Source: Thiomicrorhabdus sp. Kp2
GTDB lineage: Bacteria > Pseudomonadota > Gammaproteobacteria > Thiomicrospirales > Thiomicrospiraceae
Length of the DNA stretch: 64,000 bases
Assembly: GCF_000478585.1 (NCBI RefSeq)
Contig: NZ_ARWI01000001.1
Span: forward strand, 1,054,001-1,118,000
Direction: 5' to 3'
Shown: positions 57,211 through 64,000 of the stretch, piece by piece
Layout: each line of letters opens with the position of its first letter
How positions within the stretch are numbered: position 1 is the first letter of the stretch
Position numbers and translations under genes: made by a program
The notes under the pieces: generated by a model
What the model was told of the DNA's origin: nothing
The model's input: only the letters and a program-made list of their open reading frames with translations
The model's database searches: none

Positions 57211-58401
57211 TTAGTCAATAATTTTAGCAACAACACCTGCACCAACTGTACGTCCACCTTCACGGATGGCAAAACGTAAACCTTCTGACATCGCGATTGG
57301 GTTGATTAAAGTAACAGTCATTTGTACGTTATCACCTGGCATAACCATTTCTGTTCCTGCTGGTAATTCACATGCACCTGTTACGTCCGTTGTACGGAAG
57401 TAAAACTGTGGACGGTATCCGTTGAAGAATGGAGTGTGACGTCCACCTTCGTCTTTACCTAAAACATAGACTTCAGCTTCGAACTTAGTATGTGGTTTTA
57501 CAGTCCCTTTGTGTGCTAGAACTTGTCCACGTTCGATATCTTCACGTTTAGTACCACGTAAAAGAATACCTACGTTGTCACCCGCTTCACCTTGGTCAAG
57601 CAGTTTACGGAACATTTCTACACCTGTAACTGTCGTTGTTTGAGTATCGCGAATACCAACGATTTCGATCTCTTCACCTACTTTTACAACACCTGTTTCT
57701 ACACGACCAGTGGCTACTGTTCCACGACCTTGGATTGAGAAGATGTCTTCTACAGGCATTAGGAATGGCTTGTCTGTTTCACGTACTGGATCTGGGATGT
57801 AAGCATCTAGAGCGTCTACTAGACGTCCGATAGCTGGTGCTCCGATTTCTGACTGGTCATCAGCAATGGCTAGTGTTGCTGAACCAACGATAACTGGAGT
57901 GTCATCACCTGGGAATTCGTACATGTCTAGAAGTTCACGAACTTCCATCTCTACGAGTTCCATTAGCTCTTCGTCATCAACCATATCGGCTTTGTTTAGG
58001 AATACTACGATGTATGGTACACCTACCTGACGTGATAGAAGGATGTGCTCACGTGTTTGTGGCATTGGTCCGTCTGCTGCTGAACATACTAGGATTGCGC
58101 CATCCATCTGTGCCGCACCTGTGATCATGTTTTTAACATAGTCGGCGTGACCTGGGCAGTCTACGTGTGCGTAGTGACGTGTATCTGATTCATATTCAAC
58201 GTGTGACGTTGAAATCGTGATACCACGATCTCTTTCTTCTGGTGCGTTGTCAATCGATGCGAAATCTTTGATGTCTCCACCGAATTTTTTACCTTGTACG
58301 ATTGTTAATGCCGCCGTTAGAGTTGTTTTACCATGGTCAACGTGACCGATAGTCCCAACGTTTACGTGTAGCTTCGCGCGTTCAAATTTTTCTTTTGCCA
58401 T
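57211..58401 (-). CDS. tuf: Elongation factor Tu, copy 2
   Basis: This 396-residue EF-Tu has the same protein as copy 1 at 40859-42049 and apparently the same DNA sequence, base for base, over all sense codons. The surrounding DNA is unrelated on both sides and the stop codon differs (TAA here). The frame extends 11 codons upstream, but the ATG at 58401 is the family start. This is the tufB position, behind a tRNA cluster. Confidence 0.98.
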   Translation of the reverse strand: MAKEKFERAKLHVNVGTIGHVDHGKTTLTAALTIVQGKKFGGDIKDFASIDNAPEERDRGITISTSHVEYESDTRHYAHVDCPGHADYVKNMITGAAQMDGAILVCSAADGPMPQTREHILLSRQVGVPYIVVFLNKADMVDDEELMELVEMEVRELLDMYEFPGDDTPVIVGSATLAIADDQSEIGAPAIGRLVDALDAYIPDPVRETDKPFLMPVEDIFSIQGRGTVATGRVETGVVKVGEEIEIVGIRDTQTTTVTGVEMFRKLLDQGEAGDNVGILLRGTKREDIERGQVLAHKGTVKPHTKFEAEVYVLGKDEGGRHTPFFNGYRPQFYFRTTDVTGACELPAGTEMVMPGDNVQMTVTLINPIAMSEGLRFAIREGGRTVGAGVVAKIID

Positions 58402-58462
58402 GATGCAAACTCCGTTATAGCGACTTATGTACAAGACATAACGACACCAAAAATAAAAAAAC

Positions 58463-58538
58463 TGGAGCTCTCATCCAGGATCGAACTGGAGACCTCATCC
58501 TTACCATGGATGCGCTCTACCTACTGAGCTATGAGAGC
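58463..58538 (-). tRNA. tRNA-Thr(GGT)
   Basis: This 76-base cloverleaf has acceptor GCTCTCA/TGAGAGC, T-loop TTCGATC, anticodon GGT in loop ATGGTAA and an encoded CCA. It lies directly before tuf copy 2. Confidence 0.97.
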
Positions 58539-58543
58539 AAATT

Positions 58544-58595
58544 AAAAAGGCCCTCTCCATCAACTTGATTTAACAAATTAACAAAGAGAGCCTTT
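58544..58595 (-). terminator. Hairpin with T-run between tRNA-Gly and tRNA-Thr
   Basis: On the minus strand AAAGGC-TCTC pairs with GAGA-GG-GCCTTT (10 bp with a 2-base bulge) around a 28-base loop, followed by TTTTT. It may attenuate transcription into tRNA-Thr and tuf, or guide tRNA processing. Confidence 0.5.
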
Positions 58596-58601
58596 GAAAT
58601 A

Positions 58602-58676
58602 TGGAGCGGGTAAGGAGAATCGAACTCCTCTCATCGGCTTGGAAGGCCGAGGTAATAGCCAATATACGATACCCGC
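58602..58676 (-). tRNA. tRNA-Gly(TCC)
   Basis: This 75-base cloverleaf has acceptor GCGGGTA/TACCCGC, T-loop TTCGATT, anticodon TCC in loop CTTCCAA and an encoded CCA. It lies 5 bases behind tRNA-Tyr. Confidence 0.97.
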
Positions 58677-58681
58677 AAAAC

Positions 58682-58766
58682 TGGTGGAGGGTGGTGGATT
58701 CGAACCACCGAAGGCTGAGCCAGCAGATTTACAGTCTGCCCCCTTTGGCCGCTCGGGAAACCCTCC
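58682..58766 (-). tRNA. tRNA-Tyr(GTA)
   Basis: This 85-base class II tRNA has the long variable arm, acceptor GGAGGGT/ACCCTCC, T-loop TTCGAAT, anticodon GTA in loop CTGTAAA and an encoded CCA. It is the first gene of the tRNA-tuf unit. Confidence 0.97.
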
Positions 58767-58781
58767 AAATTGTGAGTGCGT

Positions 58782-58809
58782 ATTCTATAGAAATATTAGA
58801 ACCTGTCAA
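58782..58809 (-). promoter_or_regulatory. Promoter of the tRNA-tuf unit
   Basis: On the minus strand a consensus TTGACA (plus 58804-58809), a 16-base spacer and TAGAAT (plus 58782-58787) lie 16 bases before tRNA-Tyr. The stretch after the -10 (ACGCACTCAC) is more GC-rich than its surroundings, as in stringently controlled promoters. Confidence 0.75.
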
Positions 58810-59042
58810 CACTAAATTTAAATAATTTTAAATTTAAATATTGAGTGAGTCGCACTGCACTGCCAATAACCATAAATCAAATTGGAAATAAATATTATCA
58901 ATCAATAAGTTAATTGTAAACAGCGGATTCTTGCTGGTTTAAAACTTTCTTTATTTATGACAAAAAATTATTGCTAAAAACACCTCTTGCAGCCTAAGTT
59001 CTATAAAATAACATTCCATTTAATTTCAATTTTTGGCTACAA
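58810..59042. other. AT-rich gap between the tRNA promoter and truC
   Basis: These 233 bases contain no convincing gene, RNA or repeat. They presumably hold the truC promoter, which could not be pinpointed. Confidence 0.6.
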
Positions 59043-59795
59043 ATGACTCCACCCAATGTAATGCAAACGAATTGCCAACTCAAAAACCTTACTATCCTCT
59101 ATCAAGATGAGTACATGGTGGCCATTCATAAACCAGCAGGCCTGTTAGTTCACCGTTCTCCCATTGATAAACATGAAACTCAATTTGCGGTTCAAATTAC
59201 CCGTGATTTAATAGACAGGAAAGTGTTTCCCATACATAGATTGGATAAAGCCACCTCTGGCCTATTAATTTTTGCACTCGACTCAATTACAGCTCGCAGT
59301 CTTAGCGACCAGTTCATGAACCACACAATCAGTAAAACCTATCAGGCTATTTGTAGAGGCTGGGTGGATGAAAGTGGTTATATTGACCACGCTCTTAAAT
59401 ATAAAGTTGATAAAGTGGCTGAAAAGCTCAAACGTGAACAACTTGAACCTAAATCTGCACAAACGGCTTACCAATGCTTATCCAAAACAACCATTGACCA
59501 TCCTATCGGTCGTTACAAGCAACAGCGTTACTCATTAGTCGAACTCAAACCCAAAACTGGGCGTAAACACCAATTACGTCGTCATATGAACCATATTATC
59601 CATCCTATTATTGGTGATGTAAGATACGGTGATAGACACCACAATCATTTTTTTAATGAATGGCTTTGCCAACATCGCCTTTACTTAGCGGCCACAAAAC
59701 TCGAATTTATACACCCCCACACCTCGGAACCGATTACGATTGAAGCGCCACTTGAAGATAGCTTTAGCTATGCAATAGAAAAGTTAAATTTCTAA
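59043..59795 (+). CDS. truC: tRNA pseudouridine(65) synthase
   Basis: The 250-residue RluA-family enzyme isomerises U65 of tRNA. The catalytic aspartate is D68 in HRLDKATSG. Resemblance to E. coli TruC runs across the protein: LYQDEYMVAIHKPAGLLVHR at the start, RYSLVELKPKTGRKHQLRRH and HPIIGDVRYGD. Length is near that of TruC (260). An ATG at 59061 is an alternative start. An exact palindrome copy begins 2 bases after the stop codon. Confidence 0.9.
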   Translation: MTPPNVMQTNCQLKNLTILYQDEYMVAIHKPAGLLVHRSPIDKHETQFAVQITRDLIDRKVFPIHRLDKATSGLLIFALDSITARSLSDQFMNHTISKTYQAICRGWVDESGYIDHALKYKVDKVAEKLKREQLEPKSAQTAYQCLSKTTIDHPIGRYKQQRYSLVELKPKTGRKHQLRRHMNHIIHPIIGDVRYGDRHHNHFFNEWLCQHRLYLAATKLEFIHPHTSEPITIEAPLEDSFSYAIEKLNF

Positions 59796-59813
59796 CTTAC
59801 CAGGCCTGGTAAG
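59796..59813. repeat. Exact palindrome copy (18 bp) between truC and bioA
   Basis: CTTACCAGGCCTGGTAAG starts right after the truC stop codon and lies 47 bases before bioA. As RNA it could cap the truC transcript. Confidence 0.9.
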
Positions 59814-59860
59814 ATAAATAACCTAAGAATCAAACAACAAACTAAACCAAAGACAATTTT

Positions 59861-61168
59861 ATGAACAGCCTTAGCGATTGGAATGCACTATTAAAATATG
59901 ACCAACAACATATCTGGCACCCTTATGCCAAATTACCTAACCCTATCGCAGCCATTGGCGTTAAAAAAACCCAAGGTTCTATCATTACCCTAGCCGATGA
60001 TCGTGAAGTGGTAGATGGCATGTCATCTTGGTGGGCCGCTTTGCATGGCTATAACCACCCAAAAATTCAACAAGCGATGCATCAACAAATCGACACCATG
60101 CCACATATTATGTTTGGTGGTCTCACTCATAAACCCGCTATCGAACTCGCTAAACGTCTCGTTGAGCTATCCCCAACTGGCCTAGATAAAGTATTTTTTG
60201 TCGATTCAGGCTCTGTGGCGATGGAAGTAGCGATTAAAATGGCAATGCAATATTGGATTAGTTTAGCCAGGCCTGGTAAAAACAGACTACTCACCGTTAA
60301 AAATGGTTATCACGGCGACACCTTTGCCACCATGGCGATTTGCGACCCCGTTAATGGTATGCACAGCTTATTTAGTGAACTGCTGCCTAAACACTTCTTT
60401 GCCCCTGCTCCGCAAATGGGTTTTGACCTCGACTCAAACAACCAAGACATTGCCGAGCTTAGAGACATACTCACTGAACACCACAATGAAATCGCTGCCG
60501 TAACCATCGAACCAATTGTACAAGGCGCTGGAGGCATGCGATTTTATCGTCCCGACTATCTAAAACAAGTCCGAGAGCTTTGCAATGAGTTTGATGTTTT
60601 ACTCATCGCTGATGAAATCGCCACAGGTTTTGGACGTACAGGAAAACTGTTCGCTTGTGAATGGGCGGACATTTCACCCGACATCATGACATTGGGCAAA
60701 ACTTTAACGGGTGGCCACATTACTCTTGCCGCTACCCTAGCTACTAGCAAAATCAGTGAAACCATTAGCCAAGGAAAACCTGGCATCTTGGCTCACGGCC
60801 CAACTTACATGGCTAATCCACTCGCCTGTAGAGCAGCCATTGCCAATATTGATGTGTTACTCGCCTCACCCTGGGAGGACAATATTCAACGTATTGAAAC
60901 CCACTTTAATGAAACACTTTTACCACTACAAAACAGCGAAGGGGTAAATGATGTGCGTGTTCTGGGTGCGATAGGCGTGATTGAACTAGAAAGTGCTGAC
61001 TTAGGCGCAGAAATTCAAGCCGCTGCTTTAGAAAATAAGATTTGGATAAGACCCTTTGGCCAACTTATTTACACCATGCCAGCCTACAATATTCCACAAA
61101 ATCAATTACAGACTTTAACTGATGGGATAATCAACGCCATTCATAAGGTTTTAGAGGAAAATAAGTGA
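59861..61168 (+). CDS. bioA: Adenosylmethionine-8-amino-7-oxononanoate aminotransferase
   Basis: This 435-residue class III PLP enzyme makes 7,8-diaminopelargonate in biotin synthesis, using SAM as amino donor. BioA blocks are HIWHPYAKLPNPIAAIGV, DGMSSWWAALHGYNHP (with the double Trp of the substrate pocket), FVDSGSVAMEVAIKMAMQYW, IADEIATGFGRTGKLFACE and the Schiff-base lysine K280 in TLGKTLTGGHI. No other bio gene is nearby, so it is an orphan copy. A CAGGCCTGGTAA core lies inside the gene (ARPGKNR). Confidence 0.96.
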   Translation: MNSLSDWNALLKYDQQHIWHPYAKLPNPIAAIGVKKTQGSIITLADDREVVDGMSSWWAALHGYNHPKIQQAMHQQIDTMPHIMFGGLTHKPAIELAKRLVELSPTGLDKVFFVDSGSVAMEVAIKMAMQYWISLARPGKNRLLTVKNGYHGDTFATMAICDPVNGMHSLFSELLPKHFFAPAPQMGFDLDSNNQDIAELRDILTEHHNEIAAVTIEPIVQGAGGMRFYRPDYLKQVRELCNEFDVLLIADEIATGFGRTGKLFACEWADISPDIMTLGKTLTGGHITLAATLATSKISETISQGKPGILAHGPTYMANPLACRAAIANIDVLLASPWEDNIQRIETHFNETLLPLQNSEGVNDVRVLGAIGVIELESADLGAEIQAAALENKIWIRPFGQLIYTMPAYNIPQNQLQTLTDGIINAIHKVLEENK

Positions 61169-61170
61169 AT

Positions 61171-61194
61171 CGAGCTAAAAAGCTCGCATTTTCC
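61171..61194 (+). terminator. Terminator after bioA
   Basis: CGAGCT-AAAA-AGCTCG forms a perfect 6-bp stem immediately after the stop codon, followed by CATTTTCC. The T-run is short. Confidence 0.6.
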
Positions 61195-61295
61195 TAAATA
61201 CAGATTAAAATCAAAATTTTGATGCAGTGCAAACATCTATTTGGACGAGCGAAGCTTAACTATTTTGACACAACAGAAATCCTATTATTTCTGCT

Positions 61296-62405
61296 ATGTC
61301 TACTCTAATCTGGAGAGACCACTTGGAACACTTTAATGAGTTTATTGACCTGCTTAAATCTTTAATTCGCCAGCCGAGTGTAGTAGGCGCAGAGCACGCT
61401 TTTTTTAGGGTGTTACAGCGTGAGTTAGAAGAACGTGGTGCTAAAGTCACCTGGTATGAAGGTGTGTTAGTGGCACAAGGTAATGACCCAGAAAGTTCTA
61501 TGTTTTCTAGCCACATTGACCGCCACGGTTTAATTTGTACTGGCCCTAATGAATTTCAGTTTGCCGCGTTTATTACTGGAAAGGTCGGCACTCTGTTTGA
61601 TAACTCAATCAGTGATGAGCTCAAACTCACATTAATGAACCGTTTTGACCAAACGCCCGTTTTAGCCTATGAACCCTGGTCAGGGGCCTATCGTGGTAAA
61701 GGCATTATTGATAACGCCTATATTTGTGAATTTCGTAATAACTTAATTTTTGAAGTTGAAGGCTTAGAGCATGTGGTCGCGGGTACACCCGTTGGTTTCT
61801 TAGATAAACTAAAGTTTGAAGATGGCCTGCTTTCTGGTCAGCTCGATAATGTATTGACCGCGGCCGTGTTAGTACACTTATTTAGCCTTGGCTACCAAGG
61901 TACGGCTTTCTTTACCGCTGAAGAGGAGTGCGGTGGTAGCTGGCGTTATCTTTTAGAATGGTTTCGTCGTTTTGGTAACTCAACCAACGAGTTGTATGTT
62001 TTAGATACTAGCCCGTACAAAAACCGTGAAGAAGCTGATAAACAACATATTGTTCTACGTAATCGAGATGAGCATGCTGAATTTAATATTGAAACCACGC
62101 AAACGATTGTACAACACTGCACTCAGCTAGGCATTCCATTTAGCTTTAAAGACCAGTATATTGAAAAACTGAACCAAGACTCTGGCTTAACAGGACAAAA
62201 ACCGCAAGGGTTAGGACGAACAGAATTGGGCAGAATTACCGCAAACTCTCAAGGCTTAGTGCACGGAACCACCATTCAGATTCCAACCACGGGTTATCAC
62301 ACCATGAACGAAACCGCCTCATTAGATTCCGTACAATCTTTTATGCGCTTAATCATGCAAATTGCGAACATTCAAACCGATGATAATACAAATATCTCTG
62401 CCTAA
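61296..62405 (+). CDS. M42/M20-like zinc aminopeptidase
   Basis: The protein of up to 369 residues belongs to the MH clan of di-zinc peptidases. Likely metal ligands and catalytic residues are H73 in SSHIDRHG, D184 in GQLDN, E209-E210 in TAEEECGG, D237 in VLDTSPY and a His near residue 340 in TGYHTMNE. The upstream ATG lacks a ribosome site. A TTG at 61323 (MEHFNEFIDLLKSLIRQPSV) has GGAGAG at ideal spacing and may be the true start. Substrate is unknown. It stands alone between terminators. Confidence 0.8.
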   Translation: MSTLIWRDHLEHFNEFIDLLKSLIRQPSVVGAEHAFFRVLQRELEERGAKVTWYEGVLVAQGNDPESSMFSSHIDRHGLICTGPNEFQFAAFITGKVGTLFDNSISDELKLTLMNRFDQTPVLAYEPWSGAYRGKGIIDNAYICEFRNNLIFEVEGLEHVVAGTPVGFLDKLKFEDGLLSGQLDNVLTAAVLVHLFSLGYQGTAFFTAEEECGGSWRYLLEWFRRFGNSTNELYVLDTSPYKNREEADKQHIVLRNRDEHAEFNIETTQTIVQHCTQLGIPFSFKDQYIEKLNQDSGLTGQKPQGLGRTELGRITANSQGLVHGTTIQIPTTGYHTMNETASLDSVQSFMRLIMQIANIQTDDNTNISA

Positions 62406-62409
62406 AGAC

Positions 62410-62439
62410 TTACCAGGCCTGCCCTCGCGGGAGTGGTAA
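62410..62439. repeat. Composite palindrome variant after the M42-like gene
   Basis: The outer arms TTACCA and TGGTAA are kept, but the centre is replaced by 18 bases that include AGGCCTG and a CCC/GGG mini-stem with GCGGGA. A related composite lies at 63517-63552 on the other side of the zntB-like gene. Confidence 0.7.
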
Positions 62440-62480
62440 CGGCCTTTAAAAACAGAATCAAAATCCGTAATCTACCAATA

Positions 62481-63449
62481 TTAAAACCATTTTCGCCATT
62501 TAAATATCACTAATTGCGTAACAATTAATACCACAAGACCAATCACAAAATAACGAAAAGCTTCAGGGTTTTCAGAGCCAGGAATCCCGCCCACATTAAT
62601 ACCTAACAGGCCTGTTAAAAAACCTAATGGCAAAAAGATAGCGGTAATCACTGAAAGCACATACATACGATTGTTCAGCTCTTCAGAAATACGGTTTTGT
62701 AGCTCCTCTTGAGCCACCGCCGCGCGCTCCCGTAACATCTCTAGCTCTTCTAAAGTACGCGTAATGCGGTCAACAACCTCTCTTAAAAGAATTCGATCGT
62801 TTTGAGTTAACCATTCAATCTTTTCAATGGAAAAACGCATTAAGGCTTCTTTTTGTGGTCCGATATATCGGCGTAAATAGATTACCTGTCGACGAATAGA
62901 ACTCAGCTCTAGCCTTAAAGCCATACGCCCTTCATCAATAACTTTGCCCTCAAGCTCAGACATACTTTCATCAAAGTCATTAACCACGTCACCAATTTTC
63001 CACACCATTCGGTCAGCAATTTCTATCAATAACTCACCCACTGTTTTTGGCCCACGGCCTTTTTCAAGCAGATGCACAACCTCATTAACAGCCATTAAAT
63101 CGCGTTTTAAGGTTGAAATCACACGACCATTTTCTTGCCATAAGCGAATAGCAACCATGTCTTCTGGGTCAGCGGTTGGGTTGAGATTCACCCCTCGCCA
63201 AGCCATTAAGACTCCAGCATCAAGCAAACTAAACCTAGGACGTGATTCATTACTCAATAAGGTTTCAGCAACGGCAATATCCAAATTGCTATCGTGAAAC
63301 AACCACTCTTTTACCTCATAAACAGAGTAATCAAGATGAACCCAAAGCTCTCCTTTACTTTGATTCCATGCCTTAACTTCAGTCCAATTTAAGCGTTTAG
63401 CGCCCCCTTGACCATCTAAAAGTAATCCATGAATTAATCCAGCCGACAT
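62481..63449 (-). CDS. CorA-superfamily divalent cation channel, ZntB-like
   Basis: The 322-residue protein has a large acidic and helical N-terminal domain and two C-terminal membrane helices. The pore motif reads GIN (LTGLLGINVGGIPG) instead of the GMN of CorA, a pattern found in ZntB-type zinc transporters. The long helix before it (RRYIGPQKEALMRFSIEKIE and the coiled LEELEMLRERAAVAQEELQN) matches the stalk of the funnel. It probably moves Zn2+ or another divalent ion across the inner membrane. A perfect TAACAGGCCTGTTA palindrome lies over the pore-motif codons. Confidence 0.88.
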   Translation of the reverse strand: MSAGLIHGLLLDGQGGAKRLNWTEVKAWNQSKGELWVHLDYSVYEVKEWLFHDSNLDIAVAETLLSNESRPRFSLLDAGVLMAWRGVNLNPTADPEDMVAIRLWQENGRVISTLKRDLMAVNEVVHLLEKGRGPKTVGELLIEIADRMVWKIGDVVNDFDESMSELEGKVIDEGRMALRLELSSIRRQVIYLRRYIGPQKEALMRFSIEKIEWLTQNDRILLREVVDRITRTLEELEMLRERAAVAQEELQNRISEELNNRMYVLSVITAIFLPLGFLTGLLGINVGGIPGSENPEAFRYFVIGLVVLIVTQLVIFKWRKWF

Positions 63450-63471
63450 AAAATTTCCTTACATTAGATAC

Positions 63472-63500
63472 AAAAAAGCCCATACTGAAATATGGGCTTT
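63472..63500 (-). terminator. Terminator after the OsmC-family gene
   Basis: GCCCATA and TATGGGC pair around six bases, with six T following on the minus strand. It separates the OsmC-family gene from the zntB-like gene. Confidence 0.82.
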
Positions 63501-63516
63501 CACTCACTAAACCAAA

Positions 63517-63552
63517 GTTACCAGGCCTTTAACCCCCCTAGCGGGATGTAAC
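63517..63552. repeat. Composite palindrome variant before the zntB-like gene
   Basis: GTTAC and GTAAC arms enclose CAGGCCTTT and a CCC...GCGGGA segment like that at 62410-62439. It lies between the OsmC-family stop codon and its terminator. Confidence 0.65.
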
Positions 63553-63561
63553 AATATTAAA

Positions 63562-63978
63562 TTAAGCTTCAATAATCTCATATGAATGCGTCATTTCAGC
63601 CGTTTTTTCTAACATTTTAGAGACTGAACAGTATTTATCTGCTGACAACTCAACCGCACGAGCTACTTTCTTCTCATTTAAGTCCGTACCCATCACTTTA
63701 AAATGTAGATTAATTTTAGTGTAAACCGCAGGAATGCCATCCGCACGTTCATAAGTAATTTCCATCTGGCAATCTTTAACAGCTTGCTTACCTTTTTCTA
63801 GCATCATAATAACATCAATACCAGAACAGCCACCCAAACCCATTAATAAAAGCTCCATAGGACGCGAACCACGATCTTCGCCACCCACCTCTTTAGAGGC
63901 ATCCATCATGACTTTGTGCCCTGTGGATGATGTTGCTTCAAAGGCCTTTCCGCCTTGCCAATTAACCAGAATAGACAT
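63562..63978 (-). CDS. OsmC-family protein (YhfA-like)
   Basis: The 138-residue protein has the OsmC fold with two conserved cysteines, C51 in GLGGCSGIDV and C117 in DKYCSVSKML, which form the peroxide-reducing pair in active OsmC/Ohr proteins. The EVGGEDRGSRPMELLL segment matches the YhfA-type subgroup. A thiol-peroxidase function is possible but not established for this subgroup. The ATG is preceded by AGGAGT and its promoter is at or beyond the window edge. Confidence 0.85.
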   Translation of the reverse strand: MSILVNWQGGKAFEATSSTGHKVMMDASKEVGGEDRGSRPMELLLMGLGGCSGIDVIMMLEKGKQAVKDCQMEITYERADGIPAVYTKINLHFKVMGTDLNEKKVARAVELSADKYCSVSKMLEKTAEMTHSYEIIEA

Positions 63979-64000
63979 TCTTAACTCCTATGTGACTAAA

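Noticed and set aside
57043-57279. Plus-strand frame covering tRNA-Trp
   Set aside because: It reads antisense through a tRNA and into tuf; tRNA-antisense peptides of this kind are a known annotation artefact.
58594-58825. Two overlapping plus-strand frames over the tRNA cluster
   Set aside because: Both are translations antisense to tRNA-Gly and tRNA-Tyr and match no real gene.
18568-59812. Palindrome copies as a CRISPR array
   Set aside because: The copies are far apart and irregularly spaced, with no spacers of constant length and no cas genes.
61264-61295. Promoter TTGACA before the M42-like gene
   Set aside because: The -35 is good, but no acceptable -10 lies at 16-18 bases, so it was not listed as a feature.

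Overview
The window is chromosomal DNA from a gammaproteobacterium. The evidence is the classical gammaproteobacterial order of the rpoBC, str, S10, spc and alpha gene blocks, the tRNA-Tyr/Gly/Thr-tuf-secE-nusG arrangement, and family-typical YajR, TcdA, TruC and BioA proteins. An ectABC-ask cluster points to a salt-stressed (marine or soda-lake) lifestyle. A member of the Thiomicrospira/Hydrogenovibrio group would fit, but that is inference and no marker gene here proves it. No phage, integrase, transposase, rRNA or CRISPR array was seen.

Layout. 1-5.6 kb: tail of an OmpA-domain protein, an MscS-type channel, and a three-gene divergent locus made of a GNAT-peptidase C39 fusion, an M14/DUF2817 zinc peptidase and a RimK-like ATP-grasp ligase. 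This locus looks like an uncharacterised peptide-ligation and processing system. 5.6-13.3 kb: a TetR regulator divergent from a complete RND efflux operon (adaptor, inner-membrane pump, outer-membrane channel), followed by a secreted metallo-beta-lactamase-fold protein with a degenerate zinc site. A perfect 10-bp inverted repeat in the divergent promoter is the likely operator. 13.4-18.5 kb: ectoine synthesis (ectA, ectB, ectC, specialised aspartokinase) behind a long, structured leader, ending in a translationally overlapping TPR membrane protein of unknown role. 18.5-26.9 kb: ssb, a YajR-type transporter, a SIMPL-domain protein, uvrA, a DUF2927 protein, tcdA and a TatD-family nuclease.

26.9-58.8 kb is one almost continuous minus-strand information-processing block. 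In transcription order it runs tRNA-Tyr, tRNA-Gly, tRNA-Thr, tuf copy 2, tRNA-Trp, secE, nusG, rplK, rplA, rplJ, rplL, rpoB, rpoC, rpsL, rpsG, fusA, tuf copy 1, then after a 497-bp gap rpsJ to rpsQ, rplN to secY, and rpsM to rplQ. The two tuf genes appear identical from start codon to the last sense codon. The rpmJ gene normally found between secY and rpsM is missing. 58.8-64 kb: truC, bioA, an M42-like peptidase, a CorA/ZntB-type channel and an OsmC-family protein.

The most unusual feature not explained by genes is a 16-bp palindrome, TTACCAGGCCTGGTAA. It occurs five times exactly in non-coding gaps, several more times imperfectly, and its core (CAGGCCTG and relatives) is scattered through many coding regions. 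It behaves more like a highly iterated palindrome or an uptake-type sequence than like a mobile repeat.
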